Origin: JAXDBM01 sp964460245 | Lineage (GTDB): Bacteria; Desulfobacterota; Syntrophia; Syntrophales; Fen-1087 | DNA: 30,448 bases | Direction: 5' to 3' | Assembly: GCA_964460245.1 (NCBI GenBank) | Contig: CAYWTL010000022.1 | Coordinates: 1-30,448, forward strand | In this document: piece by piece, positions 1 through 7,984 of the stretch | Layout of the letters: the number at the start of each line of letters is the position of its first letter | Numbering within the stretch: the stretch's first letter is position 1 | Notes under the pieces: generated by a model | Databases searched by the model: none | What the model saw: the letters and a program-made list of their open reading frames with translations, nothing else | Told to the model about the DNA's origin: nothing | Translations under genes and position numbers: made by a program

Positions 1-515
1 TGCCACTTGCCGAAGGCTGCCGTGCTGTAGCCGTTGTGGCGCAGCATCTCTGCGACAGGAGCGACCTCGTTGGGAATCTGGCCGGTGTTTCCGGGAAATG
101 CCGTGCCCGTTTCGATGATCCCGCCCATGTTGTTTACGTGGTGGTTGCGTCCACTCTTTATTGCGGTGCGCGTCGGTGAGGAAACGGCGGTGGTGTGGAA
201 GTTGTTGTAGATCAACCCCTGACTGGCCAAACGGTCAAACGTCGGGGTAGAGATCGGCCCACCGTACGTGCTGGTCCCCGCAAAGCCAAGATCGTCTATG
301 AGCACGATGATCACGTTGGGGGCTCCCGCCGGGGCCTTCACTTCAAATCGCTGTGGCGGCGTGGCCTTACGGACATCGAGCACAGCACTGGGCGGATATT
401 TGGGTTCCGGAATCGGCAGCGTTGTTCGGTCCAGTCCTGTTTGCGCAACGGCTGTTGACGCGCAGACCGCCGACAGGGCAACGCCGATCGTCATATTTAC
501 AGTATTTCGTTTCAT
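1..515 (-). CDS. Arylsulfatase-family sulfatase, N-terminal part (runs off window)
   Basis: Partial gene: the first 171 codons are present and the 3' part lies beyond position 1. A signal peptide is visible (residues 1-25, ending A-V-A-Q), so the enzyme should be periplasmic. Residues 68-76 (NVIIVLIDD) carry the paired Asp metal ligands D74 and D75 of the alkaline-phosphatase/sulfatase fold. The sulfatase signature is at residues 112-116 as S-S-P-T-R, followed by SGRNHH, so the residue to be oxidised to formylglycine is Ser112 and not the usual Cys. Family knowledge: Ser-type sulfatases are matured by the radical-SAM enzyme anSME, also under anaerobic conditions. The start at 515 is chosen because AAAGGAG lies just upstream. 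It follows the ABM gene in the same direction with a 176-bp gap. The substrate cannot be read from this fragment. Confidence 0.88.
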   Translation of the reverse strand, partial: MKRNTVNMTIGVALSAVCASTAVAQTGLDRTTLPIPEPKYPPSAVLDVRKATPPQRFEVKAPAGAPNVIIVLIDDLGFAGTSTYGGPISTPTFDRLASQGLIYNNFHTTAVSSPTRTAIKSGRNHHVNNMGGIIETGTAFPGNTGQIPNEVAPVAEMLRHNGYSTAAFGKW

Positions 516-691
516 AGCTTTACTCCTTTATTCAAATCTCCGTGAGGCATCGCATACTTCGTCCATCGAAAAATAACACGATCCGTTCAGACCAGAACTT
601 GAAGGCATCTTGAGCCGATCCATGCTTCGAAAACCGTGAAGTACAAGCTTCCTGTTGCTGATCTACGCCCAACATGTAGTCCTCAATCGGA

Positions 692-1015
692 TCAGGGTCC
701 CTTTTTAATCCGCTTCAGGACTTCAATCCCGTCCCACGGATGATCGTCGTCCATCCTGACCCGTACCGTGTTACTCAAAAAGTCAACAGCGCCGAGAAGC
801 GCACTTCCGCTGATCGACCGCATATAGCTCTCAAGTTTCGCTTCGTCATCCCAATGAAGTGACATGAAGAAGACCTCACCATCCTCCACGTCCCTATAAA
901 TACGGGACTCACGGCACCCATCTTCCGTGCGCAACGTGGGAAGGAGTGCCTGTAACGTTTGATAAAGCTCATGAAACTTTTCCGGTTTGGCCCTGATTTC
1001 GATGGTGAGATTCAT
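692..1015 (-). CDS. ABM-fold (YgiN-like) small monooxygenase-like protein
   Basis: 107 residues, the usual length of single-domain antibiotic-biosynthesis-monooxygenase (ABM) proteins. The pattern is typical: an N-terminal beta strand (NLTIEIRAKPEKF), a helix ending in LLPTLRTEDGCRESRIYRD, then FFMSLHWDDEAKLESYMRS and a final strand. Known members act on quinones or aromatic substrates without a cofactor, or simply bind them; the substrate here is unknown. The start at 1015 has AAGGAG seven bases upstream. The gene lies downstream of the GAF/PAS sigma-54 regulator but beyond that gene's terminator, so it probably has its own promoter in 1016-1230; I found no convincing one. Its 3' end is duplicated after the hydrolase gene at 4271-4344. 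Confidence 0.8.
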   Translation of the reverse strand: MNLTIEIRAKPEKFHELYQTLQALLPTLRTEDGCRESRIYRDVEDGEVFFMSLHWDDEAKLESYMRSISGSALLGAVDFLSNTVRVRMDDDHPWDGIEVLKRIKKGP

Positions 1016-1230
1016 TCTACGCTCCTTCTCGAAGCCTCATTGTTCATGATGGCTGCTTCTTGCGGTAAAATACAAAAGCGCCGGGGGATTGATCCCTTCA
1101 GTAACGCAAACGAATGTAATTCAAAAAGCATTCCAGGAGGGGATAGCCTGTCAAACAAATTACAACTATTTAATATCTATTTGTTATTTTTGAACAGGGG
1201 ATGGGGTTTTGCGTAGACGGAAAACGAAAT

Positions 1231-1268
1231 GCCCTCAATACGCTACGGAACCGTAATATATTGAGGGC
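1231..1268 (-). terminator. Rho-independent terminator of the sigma-54 regulator gene
   Basis: A 10-bp perfect inverted repeat (1231-1240 with 1259-1268, core CCCTCAATA/TATTGAGGG) encloses a second perfect repeat (TACGG at 1244-1248 with CCGTA at 1251-1255). On the minus strand it is followed by the T-rich stretch ATTTCGTTTT (1230-1221). It lies 24 bases past the stop codon of the regulator that ends at 1292. Confidence 0.75.
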
Positions 1269-1291
1269 TGGTGTTGCGAGTGCTAGCTTTT

Positions 1292-4210
1292 TCAGGGTCG
1301 TTTGATCCCCAGCTTCCTGATCCGGAACCGAACCGTGCTCGGGTTGAGACCAAGGATGGCGGCGGCCCCGCCTTCACCTTCGATCCTCCAGCGGGTTTTC
1401 TGGAGAACCTGCAGAATATGCTCCCGTGCCATCGCTTCAAATTCTTTCAGGGACTGTTCCTCCACCGTGAGATGCTCGGGCGCGAGCTGGTCAACAAGCC
1501 GAAACACCGACTCCGGGCATGTGATGACTGCTCTCTCTATAAAATGTTCCAATTCCCTCACGTTGCCGGGCCAGTCGTACGCCTGAAGGGTCTGCATCGC
1601 ATCCTTTGCAATGGTTTCAAACCGCCTCCTATATTTCCGGGAGTACTTATCAATAAAATACGCGGCAAGCTCCGGGATATCCTCTTTTCGCATCCTGAGA
1701 GGAGGGATCGAAACAGGAAACACGTTCAGTCTGTAATAGAGATCCCCCCGGAACCGCCCACTGCGCATATCCGCCTTCAGGTCCCGGCTTGTCGCGGTGA
1801 TCACCCTTACGTCCACCTTGATTGTCCTGGGACTGCCAAGCCTTTCGAACTCTCCGTCCTGCAGCACCCTCAGGAGCTTTGTCTGGAGTTCCAGCGGCAA
1901 CTCACCAATTTCATCCAGGAAGATTGTTCCACCGTTGGCAACCTCAAAGCGTCCCACCTGTCTGGCGTGGGCTCCCGTGAAGGCGCCTTTCTCCCGCCCG
2001 AAGAGCTCACTTTCGATGAGGTTCGCCGGCAGGGCGGCACAGTTTACCGTGATCATCGGCTTATCCTTACGGGAGCTCATTTCGTGTATGGCATAGGCTA
2101 CCATCCCTTTGCCTGCACCGGTCTCGCCGAGGATAAGGACGGTGGCATCCGTAGGAGCGACCTTCTGAGCCCTGTAGAGAACGTACTGGAGGGCATCGCT
2201 GGCTCCGATAATCTTGCCGAAACCCAGTTCCGCCTTTATCTCTTCGCGGAGATAAATGTTCTCTTTTTCCAGCCTCGATTTTAACTCATTGATCTCCGCC
2301 AGTTGCTCATGAAGCTGCTTTTCCATATCCTTCAGTTCGGTAATGTCCTGACCAAATACGGATATCCCGAACACAGTATCATCGTTTTTAAGAATGTTGA
2401 GATTCAGCCTCAGCGTACGATTGCCTGCATACACAAGATACTCTGTCGTGAACGATCCTTTATCCAGTGCAAGCTTATAAAACAAATGCCACCTCTTCAC
2501 ATATTCCTCGTCTGCAAAGAGATCTTCCGGACGCATACCTGCCTCAATATGCATGCCGCGATGCTGAAGAAAATATTCAAAAAGACCACGGTTAAAGGTA
2601 AGAAGACCAAAGTGCTCTGGATCAACTGACCAGATCATGTCGGATGTGCTGTTTATTAACGTATCGAGAAATGTGTGTTCCTTTTGCAACATCAACTCCA
2701 GCTCTTTACCTTCGGTGATGTCGAGCGACAGGCCCATTAAGCGATCCGGTTCGCCGGCAGATTTCAAAAAGTGCTGCCCGCGGGCCACAATCCATCTGAT
2801 GCTTCCATCAGGGAGCACGATCCGGTAATCGCAGTTAAGTCTCTCTCCGGACTGGATCGCATGCTGCACATTCTGGTGGACCCCGTCCCGATCCTCGTGA
2901 TGGATCACCCTGGAGTAACTTTCATAAGTAATCTCCTCATCCGGGGCAAAATGAAACAGCTCCCGGCTCTTTGGCGAAACCCAAACCTTTTTCGTGTCGA
3001 TATCCATGCTCCACAGTCCTACCCCCACTGCTTCAGTGGTCAGACTCAGCCGCCTCTCGCTTTCACGCAATGCCGTTTCGTTCCGCTCACGGATAATCGC
3101 ATTGATGAACATCTGGGCGACCAGTTGAAGCCGCTGAATGATTCCTTGCGGCCAGATGCGTTCCTTCTGCATGTCATTGAAGGACAATGCCCCAATGATC
3201 GGACCTGTCCCCGACGACAGAGGCAAAGTCAATGTGGTCTTGACACCGAAGTGGCGCCAGACCTCCCGGTCACGGGCCGCCTCAGCCGGGAGATCATCCA
3301 TGGATGAAACGGCAATGATCGTTCCTTTCTCCAATTGTTGCTGGCACCAGGGAAAATACTCATGGGCATACATCGGTTCGGGAGGGGGCGGGCCTCCAAG
3401 GGGTCTATATAAGTGAGTCATGGTGAGGATCCGAGGGGTTTCCATCGACCACTGCCAGAGCACGGAGAGATCAAATCCCAGAAATTCACAGATACGGCGC
3501 TGCGCATGTTCAATTTCGCCTCTTACCTCCTCTGCAGGCAGGTCTACAAAACGCCTCGAGATGTCAACCAGGAGAGTCTCGAACCTGAGCTGTTCCTCCA
3601 ACCTCAGCCTGCCCTGTCTGCGCTCCAGAGCATTAACGAAAATTTCTCCAAGCAGCTGCAATCGGGAAACAAGTTCCTCCGGCCAGTCACGTTCGCACTT
3701 CACTGACATAATGGCAACGACATGATCAACGGATCCCTCGATCATAATGGGTATGTTGAGATTGGATCGGATGCCCCATGTAATCCAGGTTTTTTTGTCC
3801 ACGCTCGCTTCATCCGGTGCATCATCAATGTTCGAAAGTGACAGCACTTCCCGTTTCATGATTAGTTTTTCGTATGCCCAGGGAGTTATTGATCTCGAGA
3901 GCGTCTCACCAATCGGAACAGCAGGCACACCAGCAACGGAAACAGCGTGGGTGATAATCCATGATTTCCTGTCCGAAGATGTTTGAAGCAGGGCGAAACG
4001 GTCTGCCCTGAAGAATTTCAAGACTTTCTTCATGGCACTGTAGATTTCCTCATCAACCTGCTCGAAAGACACATTGAGGAATCTTGCCGAAATTGCAGAG
4101 AGCAATTCATCAAAAGTCAACCGCTCCTTCAGGCCTTGCTTGCCCTGCTTACGCCTTTTAATCTCAGTACTCGGTTTTTCGCTGGTATCAGTTGGCTTTC
4201 GCACTCCCAA
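1292..4210 (-). CDS. Sigma-54-dependent activator with GAF-GAF-PAS-PAS sensor region
   Basis: 972 residues. Two GAF-like domains (about 40-200 and 215-375), two PAS domains (about 385-510 and 515-640; the first ends in the PAC-like DGSIRWIVARGQ...GLSLDITEGKE), a short coiled coil (LAEINELKSRLEKENIYLREEI), a sigma-54 AAA+ domain and a C-terminal Fis-type helix-turn-helix (AAAILGLNPSTVRFRIRKLGI). In the AAA+ part are Walker A GETGAGKG, the sigma-54 contact loop GAFTGA, Walker B GGTIFLDEIGEL and FRGDLYYRLNVFPV. There is no receiver domain, so the signal is probably a small molecule or redox cue sensed by GAF/PAS. The start is a TTG at 4210 preceded by AAGCAGGGG; an in-frame stop lies 15 codons further upstream and no ATG lies between, but GTG at 4204 is an alternative. 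No -24/-12 promoter was recognised nearby, so its targets are unknown. Confidence 0.92.
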   Translation of the reverse strand: MGVRKPTDTSEKPSTEIKRRKQGKQGLKERLTFDELLSAISARFLNVSFEQVDEEIYSAMKKVLKFFRADRFALLQTSSDRKSWIITHAVSVAGVPAVPIGETLSRSITPWAYEKLIMKREVLSLSNIDDAPDEASVDKKTWITWGIRSNLNIPIMIEGSVDHVVAIMSVKCERDWPEELVSRLQLLGEIFVNALERRQGRLRLEEQLRFETLLVDISRRFVDLPAEEVRGEIEHAQRRICEFLGFDLSVLWQWSMETPRILTMTHLYRPLGGPPPPEPMYAHEYFPWCQQQLEKGTIIAVSSMDDLPAEAARDREVWRHFGVKTTLTLPLSSGTGPIIGALSFNDMQKERIWPQGIIQRLQLVAQMFINAIIRERNETALRESERRLSLTTEAVGVGLWSMDIDTKKVWVSPKSRELFHFAPDEEITYESYSRVIHHEDRDGVHQNVQHAIQSGERLNCDYRIVLPDGSIRWIVARGQHFLKSAGEPDRLMGLSLDITEGKELELMLQKEHTFLDTLINSTSDMIWSVDPEHFGLLTFNRGLFEYFLQHRGMHIEAGMRPEDLFADEEYVKRWHLFYKLALDKGSFTTEYLVYAGNRTLRLNLNILKNDDTVFGISVFGQDITELKDMEKQLHEQLAEINELKSRLEKENIYLREEIKAELGFGKIIGASDALQYVLYRAQKVAPTDATVLILGETGAGKGMVAYAIHEMSSRKDKPMITVNCAALPANLIESELFGREKGAFTGAHARQVGRFEVANGGTIFLDEIGELPLELQTKLLRVLQDGEFERLGSPRTIKVDVRVITATSRDLKADMRSGRFRGDLYYRLNVFPVSIPPLRMRKEDIPELAAYFIDKYSRKYRRRFETIAKDAMQTLQAYDWPGNVRELEHFIERAVITCPESVFRLVDQLAPEHLTVEEQSLKEFEAMAREHILQVLQKTRWRIEGEGGAAAILGLNPSTVRFRIRKLGIKRP

Positions 4211-4270
4211 ATCCCCTGCTTCTTGAAGCCTTCCTGCCCGTCACATTGGACCCTGATGAAGCCCCAATCC

Positions 4271-4344
4271 TGCATGTATTCCTCGTCCGGGGCAGGTTTC
4301 CTTCATCATCTGCTTTAGGACTTCGATCCCAACCCAGGACTATT
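4271..4344 (-). pseudogene. Relic of the 3' end of an ABM-family gene
   Basis: Read by eye against 681-754, this stretch aligns over 74 bp without gaps with about 53 identities. In the frame of the old gene it reads SWVGIEVLKQMMKE after the hydrolase stop codon, against HPWDGIEVLKRIKKG in the intact ABM protein. The relic begins inside the last codons of the hydrolase gene (M-D-G-E versus M-D-D-D), so the hydrolase appears to borrow its final codons and stop from the fused fragment. It looks like the remnant of a duplicated and mostly deleted ABM gene. Confidence 0.6.
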
Positions 4345-5668
4345 CGCCGTCCATCTCCGCAAGTACCCGGTAGAATTGTTGCCGCGCCTGTTCATCGTTC
4401 AGAATGCCCACATGGGATGCATTGAAGCCGTGGGTCTTGCGAGCGGAGAACTGTATTCTGTGCTCAAGTTGGCTTTGCAGCGTGATGGTGCCGTCGCCGC
4501 TGTCGCCCGTGTTGTAACCGAAAAAAAGGTGAAAGGGGATTTCCCCGGCGGCAGATCCCTCATAGAGCCTGGAGAGAAAAGGACTGCCCGGAGCCACGTC
4601 TCGCCATGCGGCCAGCACGGTTGGAGCGTTTTCAACGGCCTTCTTCGCCGATTCCACGCCCCCGTAGGGCGAGTCGAATGAAATGTAGCCCCTGATATAG
4701 GACGGCGCTCCGTCGCCGCATAATTCGTTCAGCGCCGAAAGGCTTACCAGACCTCCCATGCTGTGGGCTGCAACAATCACCCGCTTCAGGCCAAATTCCC
4801 TGCTTTCTCCCAGGACCTTCAGGATATCGGCGAGAAGCGACCCCAGTTTCCGCAGAGGCATGCCGGACGGGTAATAGTAGAAAAGCGGCTGATAGCGGGT
4901 CTTGTCGAGGCCAGCGACGAGATACTGGAAATCCCGCGGTGTACCCGCTACACCATGAACAAAAACCACCGCCGTCTTGTCGGGATTGAACTTTTCCAGG
5001 GAAAATACGAACCGCTGCGTATGTGCGAAGAACTTTTTGGTGTCGTACATGCCCATCTCCCCGTATCGGGGGTCGAAGAATTCATCCTCAAGGGAGCTGA
5101 ATACGTAATGCTGCTGCCTCACCGGGACCTTTATGGGGAGGTCCGACCTCCGCGGGCTGTTCACATCCAGCATGAAGGCGGGACCGCTGAAGGTCATGCC
5201 GTCTTTGACCTCTTCCTTTCTCACCTGGATGGGTGCACCCGATGTCTGCCCGATCATCTCATCGGCTTCGAAATAGCCGTTCCTGTCAATATCCGCAAAA
5301 AAGTAGATATCGTAATCCCCTTCGGGCAGGTAAGCCTGATAATAAAGAACCGGCGTCTGGAGAATCCTCGCCGCCACGATTTCCCGCTTTTTGAACATGT
5401 CCGTTACGGCCACAACAAGAACCGGTCCCGAATGATCCGTTTTCTGATTCACGGGGCCCGCGAGCAAAAAACTGTCCCCCGGCTGAAGTTCCCTCAGCAG
5501 TTTGGCCGTCGGCTCCATGCTGAATTCTTTCTTTTGTGCACGCTCTGTTTTCCAGAATTCAAAATATTTGCCGACATGGGAGCAGCCGGCCAAGGCCAGC
5601 AAAACCAGCATCAGGGGAATGACTTTGGATGACATTCGCTTCGGCGCTCTTCCGGGATGACTGGACAT
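4340..5668 (-). CDS. Lipoprotein alpha/beta-hydrolase (lipase/PGAP1-like)
   Basis: 442 residues from ATG 5668. The N-terminus has a lipoprotein signal (VIPLMLVLLALAGC, lipidated Cys29), so it should be membrane-anchored in the envelope. Residues about 55-180 form a beta-rich domain that includes DIDRNGYFEADE (126-137), an EF-hand-like calcium loop. The hydrolase domain has the oxyanion strand VVFVHGVAGTPRDF (234-247), nucleophile elbow AHSMGG (Ser303), a GDGT acid-loop candidate (Asp392) and NASHVG (His419), so the triad looks complete. Start choice: GAGG lies seven bases before ATG 5668; a GTG at 5680 and an ATG at 5635 (directly before the signal) are alternatives. It lies 100 bp after pqiC in the same direction. 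Its last codons overlap the ABM relic. The substrate is unknown; a lipid or ester is likely. Confidence 0.85.
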   Translation of the reverse strand: MSSHPGRAPKRMSSKVIPLMLVLLALAGCSHVGKYFEFWKTERAQKKEFSMEPTAKLLRELQPGDSFLLAGPVNQKTDHSGPVLVVAVTDMFKKREIVAARILQTPVLYYQAYLPEGDYDIYFFADIDRNGYFEADEMIGQTSGAPIQVRKEEVKDGMTFSGPAFMLDVNSPRRSDLPIKVPVRQQHYVFSSLEDEFFDPRYGEMGMYDTKKFFAHTQRFVFSLEKFNPDKTAVVFVHGVAGTPRDFQYLVAGLDKTRYQPLFYYYPSGMPLRKLGSLLADILKVLGESREFGLKRVIVAAHSMGGLVSLSALNELCGDGAPSYIRGYISFDSPYGGVESAKKAVENAPTVLAAWRDVAPGSPFLSRLYEGSAAGEIPFHLFFGYNTGDSGDGTITLQSQLEHRIQFSARKTHGFNASHVGILNDEQARQQFYRVLAEMDGE

Positions 5669-5739
5669 GCGTTGCCTCACAGGCAGAATATTTTCGTTCA
5701 GCGCCGGCCCGATCCTTCGCTCGGACGACGCGGCATCTC

Positions 5740-5759
5740 CGTCGGGTTGATGCCCGACG
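5740..5759 (-). terminator. Hairpin after pqiC (possible terminator)
   Basis: A perfect 7-bp stem CGTCGGG/CCCGACG with a six-base loop lies about 10 bases after the pqiC stop. No T-run follows on the minus strand, so it may only slow transcription or protect the pqiABC message; read-through into the hydrolase gene is possible. Confidence 0.35.
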
Positions 5760-5768
5760 TGGCTTGCA

Positions 5769-6362
5769 TCAGGGCTTTGGGGATTCGAGCTCCCGGATCG
5801 CTGCGGCGATCTCGGCGCTCAGATGCCCGAGCGCGCGGCTGTGCGCCGCGGCAAGGGGGGCATATTCGCCCCCTTTCGCTGTTTCCGTGAGCGTTGTCCG
5901 GCCCCGGCGGGACTTCTCTTCCTTCGGGGAACGCACCGTCCAGAGCGCGTCCAGGGAAGCCGCCCGGCCCGGTTCGGAATCGAAGCGCAGGATATCGATC
6001 GCGACGCGATACGACGCGCCTGCGGCGGTCGCCTCTGGGAACAGCGTCACCTGCTTCGTCCCGAGCATCGAGGCCAGATTCTCGGCCACGACGCGGCCGA
6101 CGTCATTTTTGAGCGGCGCGGCCCAGCGGTCAAATTCGTTTATGAACACCTGATTCGGGCCGGTCCGTACGACGATCTGCGGCCGGTCAACGGCAGCAGG
6201 TACGGAGATGGGGCCCACCGAAACGGAACAGTCCACCGCCGTCACACCGGCCGGCGGCGAGGTGGAACTCAGCGTATAGAAGCGAGGCTGCGGCGATGTG
6301 GCGCATCCGGCGATTGCGGCAGATGCGATGCAGCAGATCATCATGTGAGCAAGCTTTTTCAT
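5769..6362 (-). CDS. pqiC: PqiC/YmbA-type outer-membrane lipoprotein of an MCE transport system
   Basis: 197 residues. Lipoprotein signal MKKLAHMMICCIASAAIAGC with lipidated Cys20, then the ABC-transport auxiliary lipoprotein pattern: RFYTLSS near the start, VSVGPISVPAAVDRPQIVVR, FDRWAAPLKNDVGRVVAENLA and a C-terminal helix HSRALGHLSAEIAAAIRELE. In E. coli PqiC anchors the PqiB tube at the outer membrane for phospholipid or other lipid movement across the periplasm. The start ATG overlaps the pqiB stop as ATGA (6359-6362), so the two are translationally coupled. Position and gene order pqiA-pqiB-pqiC support the assignment strongly. Confidence 0.9.
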   Translation of the reverse strand: MKKLAHMMICCIASAAIAGCATSPQPRFYTLSSTSPPAGVTAVDCSVSVGPISVPAAVDRPQIVVRTGPNQVFINEFDRWAAPLKNDVGRVVAENLASMLGTKQVTLFPEATAAGASYRVAIDILRFDSEPGRAASLDALWTVRSPKEEKSRRGRTTLTETAKGGEYAPLAAAHSRALGHLSAEIAAAIRELESPKP

Positions 6363-7984
6363 CGTGGTTTCTCCTGTTTTTTCCCTCGGATAAGAGTCTC
6401 GGGGTTCCTCTCGAGAAACTCGGTCAGATTGCTGACGCCCTGTGCAGCCCGGGTGATCTCCTGCAGCGCCTCGCGCAGTTGCTGCTGCGCAGGCGCATCT
6501 TTGCCGATCAGCGTGGCATCGATGCCCGCCAGCGTCCGCTTGAGCTCTTCCATCGTCGCTTTTACCTCCGGCAGGGTTTCCCCGTCGATCTGTCCGGACA
6601 TCTTGTTCATGGTAGCAAGGAGTTGCCTCAAGTCCGTGCTGATGCCTTCCAGAGGCATTTTCTCCAGCTTGACCAGGATTCCGTTGATCTTGTTCTGCAG
6701 GTCCTGCAGGCCGCTCGGCACAACCGGCAGCTCCGGCGGTGATTTTGTCCAGTCGATTTTCACCGCGGGCGCATTCGGGACAATGTCCAGGGCGATATAG
6801 AGCTGCCCCGTCAGCACGTTCCCGCTCCGCAACTGTGCGCGAAGCCCCCGGTTGACCTGCTTCTGCATGAAACCCTGGCGCTCCGTCCGGACCGGGATCC
6901 TCGCAGCTAGATCGGGTGTGACCTTCACGTGCTTCGCGAAGCGCGCGGCGTACACGACAATGTCGACGCGGGGTCTGGCACTGTCCGTCTTCCGGTCGTA
7001 TTCGAGGCCGACCGCGGTGACCTCGCCCAGCGGCAATCCGAGGTACATCACGGGCGCGCCGACATTCAGCCCGCGCAGCGGCTCGTTGAAATACAGGACG
7101 TACGGGGTAACGATCGCTTCGGGATTCGCCAGGGCCTCCGCGCGGCTGTTGAAGAGCGCAAAGACGGCTTTCTCCGCGGCAGGCTTCGGGTCCTCGGCCG
7201 AGGCGTGCGTCTCAAAGGCGATCCCGCCGATCAGCATCGACAGGACCGACTGGGTGCGCACGGAAAAACCCTCTGCCCCCAGGGTCACGTCAATGCCGCT
7301 CGCCTGCCAGAAGCGGGTCTGGTCCGTAACGTACCGGTCATAGGGCGCACGCACGAATACCTCGATCCGGATCGACTTTCCGTCCTCCGCGAGATCGTAG
7401 CCGGTCACCTGCCCCACGTTCAAATGCCGGAAATACAGGGGGGAGCCGTTCCCGATCGACCCGAGGCTGGCCGTCTGCAGAACAAACTGCCTGCCGGGCT
7501 GATCGAAAGTTACCGTCGGTGGCGCATCGAGGCCGGTGAAGTCACGCCGTTCTTTTGAGGATTTTCCCGGTTCCAGCCCAATGTAGTTGCCGGACAGCAG
7601 CGTCCCGATGCCGGATACCCCGCTCAGGGTGGCCCGCGGCTGCTCGATCCAGAATCGCGCGTCGTCCACCAGAAGGCCCGCCGCGCTCTTGTCGATCTTT
7701 GCCGTCACCGCCACCTTCCGGAAATCCCCCGAAAGTTTCACTTTCGTCACCTGGCCGATGTTCACGTCCTTGTATTTGACGAAGGTTTTCCCCGCCTCGA
7801 CACCTTCGGCCTTGGTGAAGGTGACGCTGATCGTCGGGCCCTCCATCAGGATCCGCTGGACGGCGATCCCGACGGCGACGATTGCGGCGACAACGGGAAT
7901 GATCCAGACCGCCGAAAACCGCATGCGCTTTGGGGGGGCGGTGGCGCTCTCCGGGACATTCGCGAGATCGATGTTTTCAGCCAT
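6359..7984 (-). CDS. pqiB: PqiB-type MCE protein (periplasmic lipid-transport tube)
   Basis: 541 residues, close to the E. coli PqiB length (about 546). One N-terminal membrane helix (about residues 25-45, VWIIPVVAAIVAVGIAVQRI) is followed by three MCE/MlaD repeats; typical strands are GPTISVTFTKAEGVEAGKTFVKYKDVNIGQVTKV, GSPLYFRHLNVGQVTGYDL and GLNVGAPVMYLGLPLGEVTAVGL. A long C-terminal coiled-coil region (about 425-530) matches the needle that bridges to the outer membrane. The start at 7984 has CAGGAGGT upstream and overlaps the pqiA stop by eight bases. Known role in E. coli: hexameric tunnel for lipid transport between membranes, tied to stress resistance. Confidence 0.93.
   Translation of the reverse strand: MAENIDLANVPESATAPPKRMRFSAVWIIPVVAAIVAVGIAVQRILMEGPTISVTFTKAEGVEAGKTFVKYKDVNIGQVTKVKLSGDFRKVAVTAKIDKSAAGLLVDDARFWIEQPRATLSGVSGIGTLLSGNYIGLEPGKSSKERRDFTGLDAPPTVTFDQPGRQFVLQTASLGSIGNGSPLYFRHLNVGQVTGYDLAEDGKSIRIEVFVRAPYDRYVTDQTRFWQASGIDVTLGAEGFSVRTQSVLSMLIGGIAFETHASAEDPKPAAEKAVFALFNSRAEALANPEAIVTPYVLYFNEPLRGLNVGAPVMYLGLPLGEVTAVGLEYDRKTDSARPRVDIVVYAARFAKHVKVTPDLAARIPVRTERQGFMQKQVNRGLRAQLRSGNVLTGQLYIALDIVPNAPAVKIDWTKSPPELPVVPSGLQDLQNKINGILVKLEKMPLEGISTDLRQLLATMNKMSGQIDGETLPEVKATMEELKRTLAGIDATLIGKDAPAQQQLREALQEITRAAQGVSNLTEFLERNPETLIRGKKQEKPR

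Noticed and set aside
1271..2284. 337-codon plus-strand frame
   Set aside because: Antisense to the AAA+ domain of the sigma-54 regulator; no start signal and no family pattern.
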